Shown here in pieces: positions 1 to 8,561 of a stretch of DNA of 64,000 nt. The first letter of the stretch is position 1. The number at the start of each line of letters is the position of its first letter. The stretch is from contig DAOTTV010000130.1 in NCBI GenBank assembly GCA_034437755.1, forward strand, positions 1 to 64,000. Direction: 5' to 3'. Source of the stretch: JAUZRW01 sp034437755. Its GTDB lineage: Bacteria > Chloroflexota > Anaerolineae > Aggregatilineales > Phototrophicaceae. Both the position numbers and the translations under genes were made by a program. The notes below the pieces were generated by a model. It saw nothing but the letters and a program-made list of their open reading frames with translations. It made no database searches and was not told where the DNA came from.

Positions 1-290
1 TATCGCTGGGCGTGACGGTCGGTGTATGCGTGTGAGTCGCTGTTGCGGTATCGCTAGGCGTGACGGTTGGTGTATGCGTGTGAGTCGCTGTTGCGGTATC
101 GCTGGACGTGATGGTTGGTGTATGCGTGTGAGTCGCCGTTGGGGTATCGCTGGGCGTGACGGTCGGTGTATGCGTGTGAGTCGCCGTTGCGGTATCGCTA
201 GGCGTGACGGTCGGTGTATGCGTGTGAGTCGCCGTTGCGGTATCGCTGGGCGTGATGCTAGCAGTCGGTGTATGAGTAGGGGATGCCGTC
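1..290. repeat. 48-bp tandem repeat encoding a 16-residue Thr-rich unit
   Basis: Five nearly identical 48-bp units start at 1, 49, 97, 145 and 193. A degenerate sixth starts at 241 and decays by about 290. Read on the minus strand, each unit encodes DTATATHTHTPTVTPS or a close variant. The array continues past the left edge, so the copy number is not known. Differences between units are mostly single-base changes. The unit is an exact multiple of three, so copy-number changes keep the frame. Confidence 0.95.
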
Positions 291-1009
291 GCGGTCGCTG
301 TCACGGTGATACTAGGTGTAACGCTCGGCGTATATGTCAGTGTTGGTGTGAGATTATCTTCCTCAATAATTGGCAAGGACTCCAGAGCGGTTTCATCTTC
401 CCATGATACGAGCGGACGTGCGACCCATGCGAAACCCTGCCGGAAGAACTCATCTTGATAACGAATCATCAGCCATGTGGTATCGTCATTGCGTGCTACT
501 GGCTCGACTAATTCGCCCTGTAGCAAATACCCTAACCGCAAATATCCACGCCCCGGCCCGGCACGTACAAAAGCGCTATTGGCATCATTCAATAAGACCC
601 AATTACCCGCCGGCGTTAGTGTCGGCAGGAAAATCACATCATCCGGCGTAGTGCTTCCGCGCGTCGGGGTGATATTCGGCTCTAACACGGGCAGAAAGAC
701 GAGTTCATTCTGATCTTCCCAATCGACGAGTGTCCGCTGAATCCAGCCGAAACCACGACTATAGGGAATGAGCACCCACTGCAAATCCTCACTGATGTTG
801 AGCGGAGTCACCGTATCACCGGCGAATAACGCGCCAACCGGCACAAAATCATCGCCGGGCCCGCTACGGACGAAGGCACTCTCTGGAATCACGACGTTGC
901 CTTCAGGGCGATCTACAGTTGGTGTGGGGGTATTCTCTTGTGCGAGGATGAAGCCCACGATTGATACTAAAATGAGGATGCTCATCCCCAGACGAATACG
1001 ACGAAACAC
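1..1009 (-). CDS. SH3b-domain surface protein with Thr/Pro repeat tail (partial, C-terminus off the window)
   Basis: The frame opens with GTG at 1009, preceded by an AGAAGGA ribosome site, and stays open to the window edge (336 codons seen). Residues 1-24 form a hydrophobic signal or anchor segment. Two SH3b-like modules follow, each marked by a VRSGPG or VRAGPG motif (near residues 47 and 149), joined by a Pro/Thr linker. From about residue 240 the protein becomes almost pure Thr/Pro/Ser and then a 16-residue repeat. SH3b domains bind cell-wall or surface ligands, so an extracellular role is inferred. The true function and the C-terminal domain are unknown. It lies 87 bp downstream of the lipoprotein gene on the same strand. 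Confidence 0.8.
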   Translation of the reverse strand, partial: MFRRIRLGMSILILVSIVGFILAQENTPTPTVDRPEGNVVIPESAFVRSGPGDDFVPVGALFAGDTVTPLNISEDLQWVLIPYSRGFGWIQRTLVDWEDQNELVFLPVLEPNITPTRGSTTPDDVIFLPTLTPAGNWVLLNDANSAFVRAGPGRGYLRLGYLLQGELVEPVARNDDTTWLMIRYQDEFFRQGFAWVARPLVSWEDETALESLPIIEEDNLTPTLTYTPSVTPSITVTATATASPTHTPTASITPSDTATATHTHTPTVTPSDTATATHTHTPTVTPSDTPTATHTHTPTITSSDTATATHTHTPTVTPSDTATATHTHTPTVTPSD

Positions 1010-1096
1010 GTCAAGTCCTTCTCATGTTGTAATGGCGAATAAGTTTAACACGCGCATCCCAGCGTGACCACGCCGTAAATCAAGCGCGGATGGGCG

Positions 1097-1774
1097 CTAG
1101 CGCGCAACGATTGTGAACGGCGTCGGGTCGACAGGATCACCGTTGACGAACATCGTTGCTGTCCAGTTGCCGGGCAAAAAGGGCGCGTTCGACGGGCGCA
1201 TTTCCAGCGCGACACACTGCCCATCGACGGATTGCGATGATTGCCATGTGCTGACGTGTACTAGATCGCCACCATAGCGCCATTCGACGCGCAGGCTTGT
1301 ACCAACGCGTACATTCAGACCGAGCGCAACCGAATAAATGACGCTAGTCGTATCGTTGAAGAAGGATTGATGCGCGACAAAACAGCGCCGACTATCAACC
1401 TCTGAGGCGGCACCGACCTGCACGAAGCGCGTTTGCCCGTCCGATAAATCAAAAAGTTCGACTGGCATCGGCCCGGTCGAGTTGACCATATCCATATCGA
1501 AGTCAGGCACGCTCGGGGTGCTATCGGGCATCGCCGCACTCGTCGTCGGTTGTACAATCTGGTTATAGCGTCCGTGTCGTGCCGATTGCGTCGAGGCAGA
1601 CGCAATCGTGACAGCAATCGCGGTTCGATCGGCTTGCATCTGTGCTTGTAGCTGGTCAGCTTCTACGCTGTAATTTTGTAGGTCGCTCTCGAGCCGGGCG
1701 GTTTCATTATCTGGTACAATCGCACGACAGCCTGTGAGCCACAGCAAGAGGCTGATTATCGTCATCCAACGCAT
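1097..1774 (-). CDS. putative lipoprotein with coiled coil and beta-rich C-terminal domain
   Basis: The N-terminus carries a type II signal peptide with lipobox LTGC (Cys16), so the mature protein should be lipid-anchored outside the membrane. A short heptad-like stretch (about residues 28-60) follows, then a Ser/Thr-rich linker. A C-terminal domain of about 110 residues has a YSVALGL...VEWRYGG strand pattern and ends in PFTIVAR, like Ig-like or DUF domains seen with surface proteins. I do not recognise a family. It is probably cotranscribed with the SH3b protein gene downstream and diverges from the O-antigen ligase-like gene. Confidence 0.75.
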   Translation of the reverse strand: MRWMTIISLLLWLTGCRAIVPDNETARLESDLQNYSVEADQLQAQMQADRTAIAVTIASASTQSARHGRYNQIVQPTTSAAMPDSTPSVPDFDMDMVNSTGPMPVELFDLSDGQTRFVQVGAASEVDSRRCFVAHQSFFNDTTSVIYSVALGLNVRVGTSLRVEWRYGGDLVHVSTWQSSQSVDGQCVALEMRPSNAPFLPGNWTATMFVNGDPVDPTPFTIVAR

Positions 1775-1860
1775 GTTGTGTCCTAACCTACACTTCCATC
1801 GGTTTTTTTTGCCACCTAGAATGATAGCATAGGGACAGACTGCGACTAGGATTAGTTATC

Positions 1861-4302
1861 ATGCGTCAAAATCGTTTGTGGTATTTACTGCTCGCCATCT
1901 ATTTTGTTTTCATCGGTGGCGGCGCATATTTCGCGACTTCGCTATCGGTGCGTATCGCACATCATGTCATCGTCAGTGTACTGGCGGTCATTTGGTTGGG
2001 ACGGCGCGTGCATCGCGGGCAAGGCTTGTCACGAACGCCGTTAAACGCCCCAATTCTCGCGGGCATCGCCGTGTGGGGGGTAGCGACGCTGCTCAGTCAG
2101 GATGTGCGGATGTCGATCGAGCATGTGTGGTTGCTATTGACGCATGTCTGGTTATTCTATGTCATTGTCGATATCATCCAGCGCGGGTATCAACGTATGA
2201 TCTTCGAGATTGTCGCTTTCATTGGGGCGATTGTCGTCATGCTGATGGGGCTGGAGCTTGGGTCGTGGTATTTCGGGCTGGGCATCACGCCGGGTACGGT
2301 CGTCGGTTGGGCGAGTGAGGGCCGTTTGCCGACATTGAGCGATCTACCGACGCTCGCGCTCGCGCTCAGCGTTAGTACCTTGCAGGCGGGTTTCACTGCG
2401 CCGTTAGTCATTGTCACCATCGGCTGGGCATTGACGACTCCACATCGTCCCTATCGTCGCGTACTGCTGGGGTTGGGTGTCTTGTTGATGCTGGCACTCC
2501 TACTGACCAAATCACGTGGCGGGTTGCTCTCATTAGTGGCGGCGAGTGGCGTGTTGATGATATTCTATCTGACGCGACAACCCCAAGTGACGCGCTACAT
2601 CCCGCGCCGCATGATTATCGCCGGCGGCGTGACGCTCAGTGCGCTGGGGCTGGTTGGTCTTGTCTTGTTGACTTTGCCCTTCGGTATTGGTGCATCGAAC
2701 GCTCAGCGTCTGGATATGTTCAGCAGTGCCGTTGAAATGACGATTGATCATCCTGTGACGGGAGTCGGCGTGGGCATGTTCGGGCGTGCGTTCCGGATGT
2801 ATCGTGATCCGGCAATTGCACAGGACAAGCTAGCTTCCGCGCATAATCTGTACTTGAACACGCTTGCGGAAACGGGTGTGATCGGTGGCATTGTCGGGGT
2901 GTGGTTGCTCGTGGCGTTCGGGCGGGCGGCATGGCATAACTGGCAGTCGGCGCGTTATCGCGGGCATCAGCGCCGCATTGAGATTGTACTAGCAGCGCTC
3001 GCCGGTTTAGCCGTACATAGCATGGTCGAAGTGTTTTCAGTCACGCCCCTTGTTTTGCTGATTCTCGTGCTTGCCGCCTATGCGATCATCCCCCTGCCGA
3101 AGAGTCGCCTAGACCCTGTGCCGCAGGGTGCACGCTTGCCGCTGATCGCTCTGCTCGCTGGTTTTATCGCTCATGCCTTGCTTTTTATCCCACTCGATTA
3201 TGCCAATTATCGCTATCAGCGCAGTTTGGCTCAGACATCGCTCACCGATGCACTGGCAAACGTGCAGGTAGCGCAACGTTTCGATCCTTTCTTGCGCCTT
3301 TACTCCTTACACGAAGCGCACCTACGCGGACAGATGAGCGATCGTGCATCAGCCATCACTGCCTATGAGCGCGCACTCGATCTTGAACCGACGTGGGATA
3401 TAGGCTGGGTTAATCTTGGCTACTTAGAAGAACAGCGTGGCAATATTGACCGCGCGTTGACGTATTATGCCAACGCAATGGCTATTGACGAACGCAACGT
3501 GACCGCATACGTCAATTGGGCGCGACTAGCCGAAGCGAGTGATAGCGCCGAAGAAGCTCTGATTGTCGATCGCTATTTACACGCAATTCAGCGCCAGCGC
3601 CGCGCACATCTGCCTACATCAGAGTTCTGGTATGCCACGGCCTTGCGTCAGCGCGTCATACAGATGTATGTCAGTGAGGCACGCATCGACGCTGGCTACC
3701 GGACATTGCTCGCCCATGATCCGGATTTAGCGCGTACTATTGTGCCTGATGACCCGCAGTCGTGGGCGGATTGGTGGGTGATTGGTGAAGATCGCCTACG
3801 CTTTCAGGATGATCCGCAGGGAGCTATTCAAGCTTTTGATCAGGCACTCGCCCTCGTTGAGAACCCGCGTACTGCTGGCGATATTTATACGTCGCGGGCG
3901 CGGGCGTGGCTTGTGCTTGATCCGCAACGGGCGGAGGACGACGCGCTCAGGGCACAGACAATGCGTACAACCTTCTCATTTCCCAATCTCGTTCGTGCTG
4001 AATTAGTCGATGATCCTGATCGTCGCCGTGATCTCAAAATTGATGCGTTGCGCTTGCTGGTCGAACGGCAGGAGTTCGCGGCGACGCTTTACAATCGTCC
4101 AGCTGTGTTCGAGTATTTGCAGGGGGCACGCTATCCAGGCTATGGTGGCGAGGCAATTCAGGCATGGTTAGATGTTGCCTTCACCTACTTAGAGCAGGGC
4201 GATACCGAAGCGGCGCGGCGTGGCTTCGTCTTTATACTCAGTCAAGCACCCTATAACAGCACGGCTCAGCGCGCACTTGATCAATTGAATGCCCCTGAAT
4301 GA
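1861..4302 (+). CDS. O-antigen ligase/polymerase-like membrane protein with C-terminal TPR domain
   Basis: The 813-residue protein has about 11-12 hydrophobic segments in residues 1-450. It carries the KSRGGLLSLVA motif typical of the Wzy/WaaL O-antigen ligase family (PF04932), and a large extracytoplasmic loop with HNLYLNTLAETG, also characteristic. Residues from about 455 on are TPR-like helices (for example AYERALDLEPTWDIGWVNLG). Family members join or polymerise lipid-linked glycans on the outer face of the membrane; the exact substrate cannot be read. An AGGA-like ribosome site precedes the ATG. The ligase plus TPR fusion is frequent in Chloroflexota and related phyla. Confidence 0.85.
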   Translation: MRQNRLWYLLLAIYFVFIGGGAYFATSLSVRIAHHVIVSVLAVIWLGRRVHRGQGLSRTPLNAPILAGIAVWGVATLLSQDVRMSIEHVWLLLTHVWLFYVIVDIIQRGYQRMIFEIVAFIGAIVVMLMGLELGSWYFGLGITPGTVVGWASEGRLPTLSDLPTLALALSVSTLQAGFTAPLVIVTIGWALTTPHRPYRRVLLGLGVLLMLALLLTKSRGGLLSLVAASGVLMIFYLTRQPQVTRYIPRRMIIAGGVTLSALGLVGLVLLTLPFGIGASNAQRLDMFSSAVEMTIDHPVTGVGVGMFGRAFRMYRDPAIAQDKLASAHNLYLNTLAETGVIGGIVGVWLLVAFGRAAWHNWQSARYRGHQRRIEIVLAALAGLAVHSMVEVFSVTPLVLLILVLAAYAIIPLPKSRLDPVPQGARLPLIALLAGFIAHALLFIPLDYANYRYQRSLAQTSLTDALANVQVAQRFDPFLRLYSLHEAHLRGQMSDRASAITAYERALDLEPTWDIGWVNLGYLEEQRGNIDRALTYYANAMAIDERNVTAYVNWARLAEASDSAEEALIVDRYLHAIQRQRRAHLPTSEFWYATALRQRVIQMYVSEARIDAGYRTLLAHDPDLARTIVPDDPQSWADWWVIGEDRLRFQDDPQGAIQAFDQALALVENPRTAGDIYTSRARAWLVLDPQRAEDDALRAQTMRTTFSFPNLVRAELVDDPDRRRDLKIDALRLLVERQEFAATLYNRPAVFEYLQGARYPGYGGEAIQAWLDVAFTYLEQGDTEAARRGFVFILSQAPYNSTAQRALDQLNAPE

Positions 4303-4306
4303 GGGC

Positions 4307-4335
4307 TTGAGTCGTTGGTATACTTCCGTTATACT
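4307..4335 (+). promoter_or_regulatory. sigma70-type promoter of tRNA-Arg(CCG)
   Basis: TTGAGT and TATACT are separated by exactly 17 bp, with the -10 box ending 12 bp before the mature tRNA. It overlaps the tail of the upstream coding region. Confidence 0.75.
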
Positions 4336-4346
4336 GGTGAGTAGAT

Positions 4347-4418
4347 GTCCCCGTAGCTCAGCGGATAGAGCGTCGGCCTCCGGAGCCGAAGGCACAGGTT
4401 CGAGTCCTGTCGGGGATA
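4347..4418 (+). tRNA. tRNA-Arg (anticodon CCG)
   Basis: A full cloverleaf can be drawn. The acceptor stem GTCCCCG/CGGGGAT has one G-T pair. The D stem is GCTC/GAGC, the anticodon stem TCGGC/GCCGA with loop CTCCGGA (anticodon CCG at 4380-4382), and the T arm ACAGG-TTCGAGT-CCTGT. The discriminator is A, followed by CA, so the 3' CCA is probably added by enzyme. It decodes CGG. Confidence 0.95.
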
Positions 4419-4433
4419 CAGCTATCATAACTC

Positions 4434-4461
4434 AAACGCCACCCAAGCGGGTGGCGTTTTT
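4434..4461 (+). terminator. intrinsic terminator after tRNA-Arg(CCG)
   Basis: An 11-bp stem AAACGCCACCC/GGGTGGCGTTT with a short loop runs into a T tract, 16 bp after the tRNA. The A-rich left arm means it may also act for gyrB on the other strand. Confidence 0.9.
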
Positions 4462-4524
4462 AGTCTCATTGACCAATATGAGTGAGTCACCGACATGCTG
4501 GTGACGATCTCACAGCTAGCAAGC

Positions 4525-6510
4525 TCAGATATCGAGATTCTTAACTTGTTTGGCGTTCGTCTGGATGAAGCGTTTGCGCGGTGGAACGCTGGCGCCCATC
4601 AGCATATCGAAGATGCGGTCAGCGTCGGCAGCATCTTCAATCGTGACCTGTAACAATGTCCGATTTTCTGGATCCATCGTCGTCTCCCAGAGTTGGCTAG
4701 GATTCATCTCCCCGAGACCTTTATAACGCTGAACACCGACTTTCTGCGGGCTATCAAACTCGCGTAGGGCGGTTTCTAGCACTTGCTGATCGTTCATGCC
4801 GGCGCGCGGGTAGATGTACTCGGAGCGCTTGCCTTGCTTCAGCTGGTAAATCGGCGGTTGAGCGATGTATAAGTGTCCGTTCTGGATGAGCTTGAGCATG
4901 TGCCGGAAGAAGAACGTCAGCAATAAGGTGCGGATGTGACTGCCGTCCACGTCCGCATCCGTCATGATGATCACGCGCCCGTAACGCAACTTGTCTACGC
5001 TGAAATCGTCATGGATGCCTGTGCCCAATGCTGAGATCATCGCTTTGACTTCGTTATTATCCAGAATACGATCGAGGCGGGCGCGTTCTGTGTTCAGGAT
5101 TTTACCGCGCAACGGCAAAATCGCCTGAAAGTGCCGGTCGCGCCCCTGTTTCGCGCTCCCACCGGCGCTATCACCCTCGACGATATAAATCTCAGAGTCG
5201 TCGCCATGATTGGCACAATCGGCTAATTTGCCCGGTAAGGTCGTGCTTTCGAGCAGGCTCGGGCCACTCCGCACCAGATCACGCGCTTTACGCGCCGCTT
5301 CGCGGGCACGCTTGCTGGTCATGCACTTATCGATGATGCGCCGTGCATCGCGCGTGTTCAACTCCATGAACTCTTGCAAGGATTCCGAGACGACCTGCGA
5401 GACCGCCCCCTGCACCTCTGGGTTGAGCAACTTGACCTTGGTCTGGCTCTCGAACTGCGGGTCAGGATGTTTGACGCTGACAATCGCTGTCAAGCCTTCG
5501 AGCGTATCATTACCGCTGAAATTGCTTTCCTTCTCTTTGAGGATGTTCATGCGGCGCGCTTGACGATTGATACCGCTGGTGATCGCCGAACGCAAGCCCG
5601 TGATGTGCGTCCCACCATCGGGCGTGTTGATCGTATTGGTGAAGGCTAATTCAGTCGATGTCGCCGATTCGCTATACTGGAATGCAACTTCGACAGCGAC
5701 TATATAGGGCTTACCGCGCTTATCCTCGTATTCGATATCACGCTGGGCATAGATCACATCGTGAAGGGGACTACGATTGCGGTTGAGATACTTGACGAAA
5801 GACGCAATCCCACCGTCGAAGTAGTACGTCACTTCGCGCGGGATGGGCTTCACCCGTTCGTCACGCAGGGTGATTGTCACGCCGCCGGTGACGAATGCCA
5901 TCTCGCGGAAACGATTCGCCAGCGTCGTATAGCTGAATTCGTTCTCTTCCATGATTGTGAAATCTGGATAGAAGTGCTGGGTCGTGCCCGTTGGTTCGCC
6001 GTCTTCCATCGGACGCACGCGCTCGATCTCGGTGGCTTTTAAGCCTTCATGATAGGTCTGTTGCCACACGTAGCCATCCCGATAAACCGTCGAGATGAAT
6101 TTGGACGAGAGCATATTGACGGCAGATACACCGACCCCGTGCAACCCACCGCTGACTTTGTAGGCATCGTTGTCGAATTTACCGCCGGACATGAGTTCAG
6201 TCATGACGACTTCAAGCGCAGATCGTCCGCTTTTATGGTTACTAACGGGGATCCCCGCACCGTTATCGGCAATGGAGACGGATTCATCATCATGAATCGT
6301 GACGGCGATCGTATCACAACGTCCGGCGAGGGCTTCGTCGATGGAGTTATCGACGACTTCGTAGACGAGGTGATGCAAGGCGCGCTTATCAGTACCGCCG
6401 ACGTACATCCCCGGGCGCAGGCGCACATGCTCACGCGGGGTCAGCGATTGAATCTGATCGGCATCATAATGTGCGTCGTTGATAGTCGGTTTCTTGCTGG
6501 GAGACGACAT
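4525..6510 (-). CDS. gyrB: DNA gyrase subunit B
   Basis: GyrB is the ATPase subunit of gyrase, which negatively supercoils DNA with GyrA. The 661-residue protein has the GHKL ATP site (EVVDNSIDEA near 51-60, DNGAGIP near 82, GGLHGVG near 121). It also has the TOPRIM region, with EGDSAGG followed by LPLRGKILNTE and TDADVDGSHIRTL. The ending NAKQVKNLDI is the usual GyrB terminus. AAGGAG lies 7 nt before the ATG. It stands alone between two tRNA-Arg genes with its own promoter. ParE is the main alternative, but the length and C-terminus favour GyrB. Confidence 0.95.
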   Translation of the reverse strand: MSSPSKKPTINDAHYDADQIQSLTPREHVRLRPGMYVGGTDKRALHHLVYEVVDNSIDEALAGRCDTIAVTIHDDESVSIADNGAGIPVSNHKSGRSALEVVMTELMSGGKFDNDAYKVSGGLHGVGVSAVNMLSSKFISTVYRDGYVWQQTYHEGLKATEIERVRPMEDGEPTGTTQHFYPDFTIMEENEFSYTTLANRFREMAFVTGGVTITLRDERVKPIPREVTYYFDGGIASFVKYLNRNRSPLHDVIYAQRDIEYEDKRGKPYIVAVEVAFQYSESATSTELAFTNTINTPDGGTHITGLRSAITSGINRQARRMNILKEKESNFSGNDTLEGLTAIVSVKHPDPQFESQTKVKLLNPEVQGAVSQVVSESLQEFMELNTRDARRIIDKCMTSKRAREAARKARDLVRSGPSLLESTTLPGKLADCANHGDDSEIYIVEGDSAGGSAKQGRDRHFQAILPLRGKILNTERARLDRILDNNEVKAMISALGTGIHDDFSVDKLRYGRVIIMTDADVDGSHIRTLLLTFFFRHMLKLIQNGHLYIAQPPIYQLKQGKRSEYIYPRAGMNDQQVLETALREFDSPQKVGVQRYKGLGEMNPSQLWETTMDPENRTLLQVTIEDAADADRIFDMLMGASVPPRKRFIQTNAKQVKNLDI

Positions 6511-6599
6511 ACGGACTCCTTATGAACTTAGGTGAAATAGATAGATGTCTGAATCAAAAGGGGGGCTAGATTGTCGTACATCATACCCCGCACTTTAAG

Positions 6600-6620
6600 A
6601 GAGAAATATGTCGTTTCTCT
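6600..6620 (-). promoter_or_regulatory. perfect inverted repeat at the gyrB transcription start
   Basis: AGAGAAA, a 7-nt spacer, then TTTCTCT forms a perfect 7-bp inverted repeat. It begins about where transcription should start from the predicted gyrB promoter, so it could be an operator or a 5' RNA hairpin. The function is not known. Confidence 0.5.
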
Positions 6621-6626
6621 TCATTA

Positions 6627-6655
6627 ATGATACCACACTGTGTGCTTTTGTACAA
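6627..6655 (-). promoter_or_regulatory. predicted gyrB promoter
   Basis: On the minus strand TTGTAC and TATCAT are separated by 17 bp. The start would be near 6620, giving a 5' leader of about 110 nt. Confidence 0.65.
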
Positions 6656-6800
6656 CGGAGAGCGTGAATATATGTTCTCAGACGAGATGATGTGTATCGC
6701 CGGTGGTGCGCTCACGCTGGCTTGTGGAGATAATGACTTGATTTATGCCCTGAGATATGATTCAATGTGTCATGTTTGTACTATCAACCATATCAATTAA

Positions 6801-6874
6801 GCCTCCGTAGCTCAGAGGACTAGAGCAGGTGCCTTCTAAGCACAAGGTCGTAGGTTCGAATCCTACCGGGGGTG
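6801..6874 (+). tRNA. tRNA-Arg (anticodon TCT)
   Basis: Acceptor GCCTCCG pairs with CGGGGGT (G-T at the end and one T-G), and the D stem is GCTC/GAGC. The anticodon loop CTTCTAA gives anticodon TCT, and the T arm is GTAGG-TTCGAAT-CCTAC. The first anticodon-stem pair is a G-A mismatch. The discriminator is G and CCA is not encoded. It decodes AGA. Confidence 0.95.
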
Positions 6875-6883
6875 CATCCTAAG

Positions 6884-6915
6884 AAGCCCACCATAGAGCG
6901 TATGGCGGGCTTTTT
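6884..6915 (+). terminator. intrinsic terminator after tRNA-Arg(TCT)
   Basis: AAGCCCACCAT and ATGGCGGGCTT form a stem with one mismatch around a 7-nt loop, followed by a T run. It lies 10 bp after the tRNA. Confidence 0.85.
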
Positions 6916-6947
6916 ATCAATCTATCGTGTGATGCGCGTGTACATAG

Positions 6948-8231
6948 CTATACCGAAATATCGCTATACATTTGTACCGTCGCTGGTTCGATTTTGATGT
7001 CTGAGTCCTGATAAACGCGTTTCATATCTTTATAGTGCGCGACAGCCTCGCTCCGGCGACCAAGTTCTTCATAAAGTGTCATGATCTCGCGGTGAATATC
7101 ATCGCGGTAGTAATATTCTTCTAACGCCTGACGATAGAGCTTAAGCGCGAGTTCCTTACGATCCTTGCCGATCCACATTCGTGCCATTGCGCTCATCGCT
7201 TCTAAGTAGCCCTCACGAAATGCTGACTTGCGTTCGGCAATCCAATCTTCGCTGTGTCCCTGCAAAAACGGCCCGCGATAGAGCTTGACGGCATGCTGGT
7301 AGACCTCGAATGGGTTCTGGGTGTCTGGGTTACGTCCGCGCATCAACGTTTCGACAAAATCTAGCACATCATAGTAAATGTGGAACTCGGGATTAACGCG
7401 ATAGTGGCTGTTGGTGTGTACCAATACATCCATCCCCAATGCCTTGTGCAAGCGACGCTTGGTCACATGGAACACGTTCACAGCTTGGTCGACAGGTAGC
7501 TCTGGCCAGAACGCTGTGCAAATCTCCGATCGGGTGACAACTGGCTTATCCAGCGCGAAGAAGAAGAGCAAGCGCGGCAGGTGTCCTTCCCATGCTTCAA
7601 TGCGTTCACCCTGAAAATCGACAAAGCCCGGCCCCAACGCATAGACGGCGAGATCGATTGTGCCTGTATGCTTGATGCCATAGAAATCGTCTTCGATCAG
7701 TTCATCATCTAACAAAAGCGTGGCTCGCTGCTTTGCCACCATTGAAATCCACGGTAGGCGCGGCAGGGTGCGGCTATTGAGAACGAGACGGCAATGCTCA
7801 GGCATTACGTCGGCTAGCTTTTCCACGAAGCGGTGAATGTCGTCGGCTTCATCACTTCGATCATATTCATCCAGTACGAGATAAAACATCTCATCGCTGA
7901 CTTCTTCTAGCTCACGCACGAAATAATCGAGAACGTCGTCCATGTGCCCTGTCATATCGGCGTAGACCCGTGCCGGCAGTAAGTTTAGATGACGACCGAA
8001 GGTCGGATGCTGGTTCGCCATATCGTGGGTGAAGCCCTCGATAAAGGCGCGTAGGCTGATGTCATCGGGCCCCAGGGCGTAATAAAATGCCGGTTTGTCT
8101 TGATTGCTGATGAGTTGCGCGACGAGAACCGACCGATACTTACTCTGCGGATGGAGCAGGATAACCCGTGAGTCATCTGCATGACTTTGAACGGCATGAT
8201 ACGCTTTATCAATATGTTTGTTTAGAAGCAT
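6948..8231 (-). CDS. SARP/BTAD-family transcriptional regulator with degenerate N-terminal NTPase
   Basis: The 427-residue protein has three parts. Residues 1-170 resemble a STAND or MalT-type NTPase with a Walker-B-like YLVLDEYDRSD, but the P-loop position reads HPQSKYRSV and lacks GxxxxGK[ST]. Residues about 190-290 form an OmpR/SARP winged helix (TRSEICTAFWPEL, VTKRRLHKALG). Residues about 300-427 are a bacterial transcriptional activator domain with TPR-like helices. Such proteins activate promoters; the target here is unknown. A GGAT ribosome site precedes the ATG. It is followed by convergent tRNA and terminator sequences, so it is monocistronic. Confidence 0.85.
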   Translation of the reverse strand: MLLNKHIDKAYHAVQSHADDSRVILLHPQSKYRSVLVAQLISNQDKPAFYYALGPDDISLRAFIEGFTHDMANQHPTFGRHLNLLPARVYADMTGHMDDVLDYFVRELEEVSDEMFYLVLDEYDRSDEADDIHRFVEKLADVMPEHCRLVLNSRTLPRLPWISMVAKQRATLLLDDELIEDDFYGIKHTGTIDLAVYALGPGFVDFQGERIEAWEGHLPRLLFFFALDKPVVTRSEICTAFWPELPVDQAVNVFHVTKRRLHKALGMDVLVHTNSHYRVNPEFHIYYDVLDFVETLMRGRNPDTQNPFEVYQHAVKLYRGPFLQGHSEDWIAERKSAFREGYLEAMSAMARMWIGKDRKELALKLYRQALEEYYYRDDIHREIMTLYEELGRRSEAVAHYKDMKRVYQDSDIKIEPATVQMYSDISV

Positions 8232-8493
8232 CGCATATATCCTAAATATATAGTATCACGTTGAATTATAGCATTGGCATATTGTATACCTAGTATGATG
8301 ATCAACATAGACTCAGTTATTTGTCATTTTTACAAACAAAAATCTTACAAATAATAGATTTATATTAATTTCGAGTCTTTAGTATCTTGCGAGTATACAT
8401 CATTGCATCACAAACTCGTATTAATAATATTACAAAGACTTTATTCAAATTACATTGTAATACGATGCGAAATGTAAATACTCTCATTAAATT
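8232..8493. other. AT-rich intergenic island
   Basis: This spacer between the regulator promoter side and the acyl-CoA ligase terminator is far more AT-rich than its surroundings. It carries a perfect palindrome ATTACATTGTAAT (8450-8462) and a TATAAT box reading toward the regulator (about 8261-8266). No gene is supported. Confidence 0.5.
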
Positions 8494-8522
8494 AAAAAGA
8501 AGATGGCAAGTACCATCTTCTT
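8494..8522 (-). terminator. terminator of the acyl-CoA ligase gene
   Basis: A perfect 10-bp stem AAGAAGATGG/CCATCTTCTT with a 6-nt loop is followed on the minus strand by further Ts. It lies 40 bp after the stop codon. Confidence 0.9.
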
Positions 8523-8561
8523 GTGAGGGGCGTGAGATTGCGTGGTCACATGGGCTAGGGC

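Noticed and set aside
1..290. The 48-bp repeats as a possible CRISPR array
   Set aside because: Units are contiguous with no spacers and encode an in-frame Thr-rich repeat on the minus strand.
4189..4504. Open frames on both strands across the tRNA-Arg(CCG) and its terminator
   Set aside because: They run through the tRNA cloverleaf and hairpin; such frames over tRNA genes are a common artefact.
5210..6525. Several 60-158 codon frames opposite gyrB
   Set aside because: They are antisense shadows of a conserved gene; gyrB has all family motifs.
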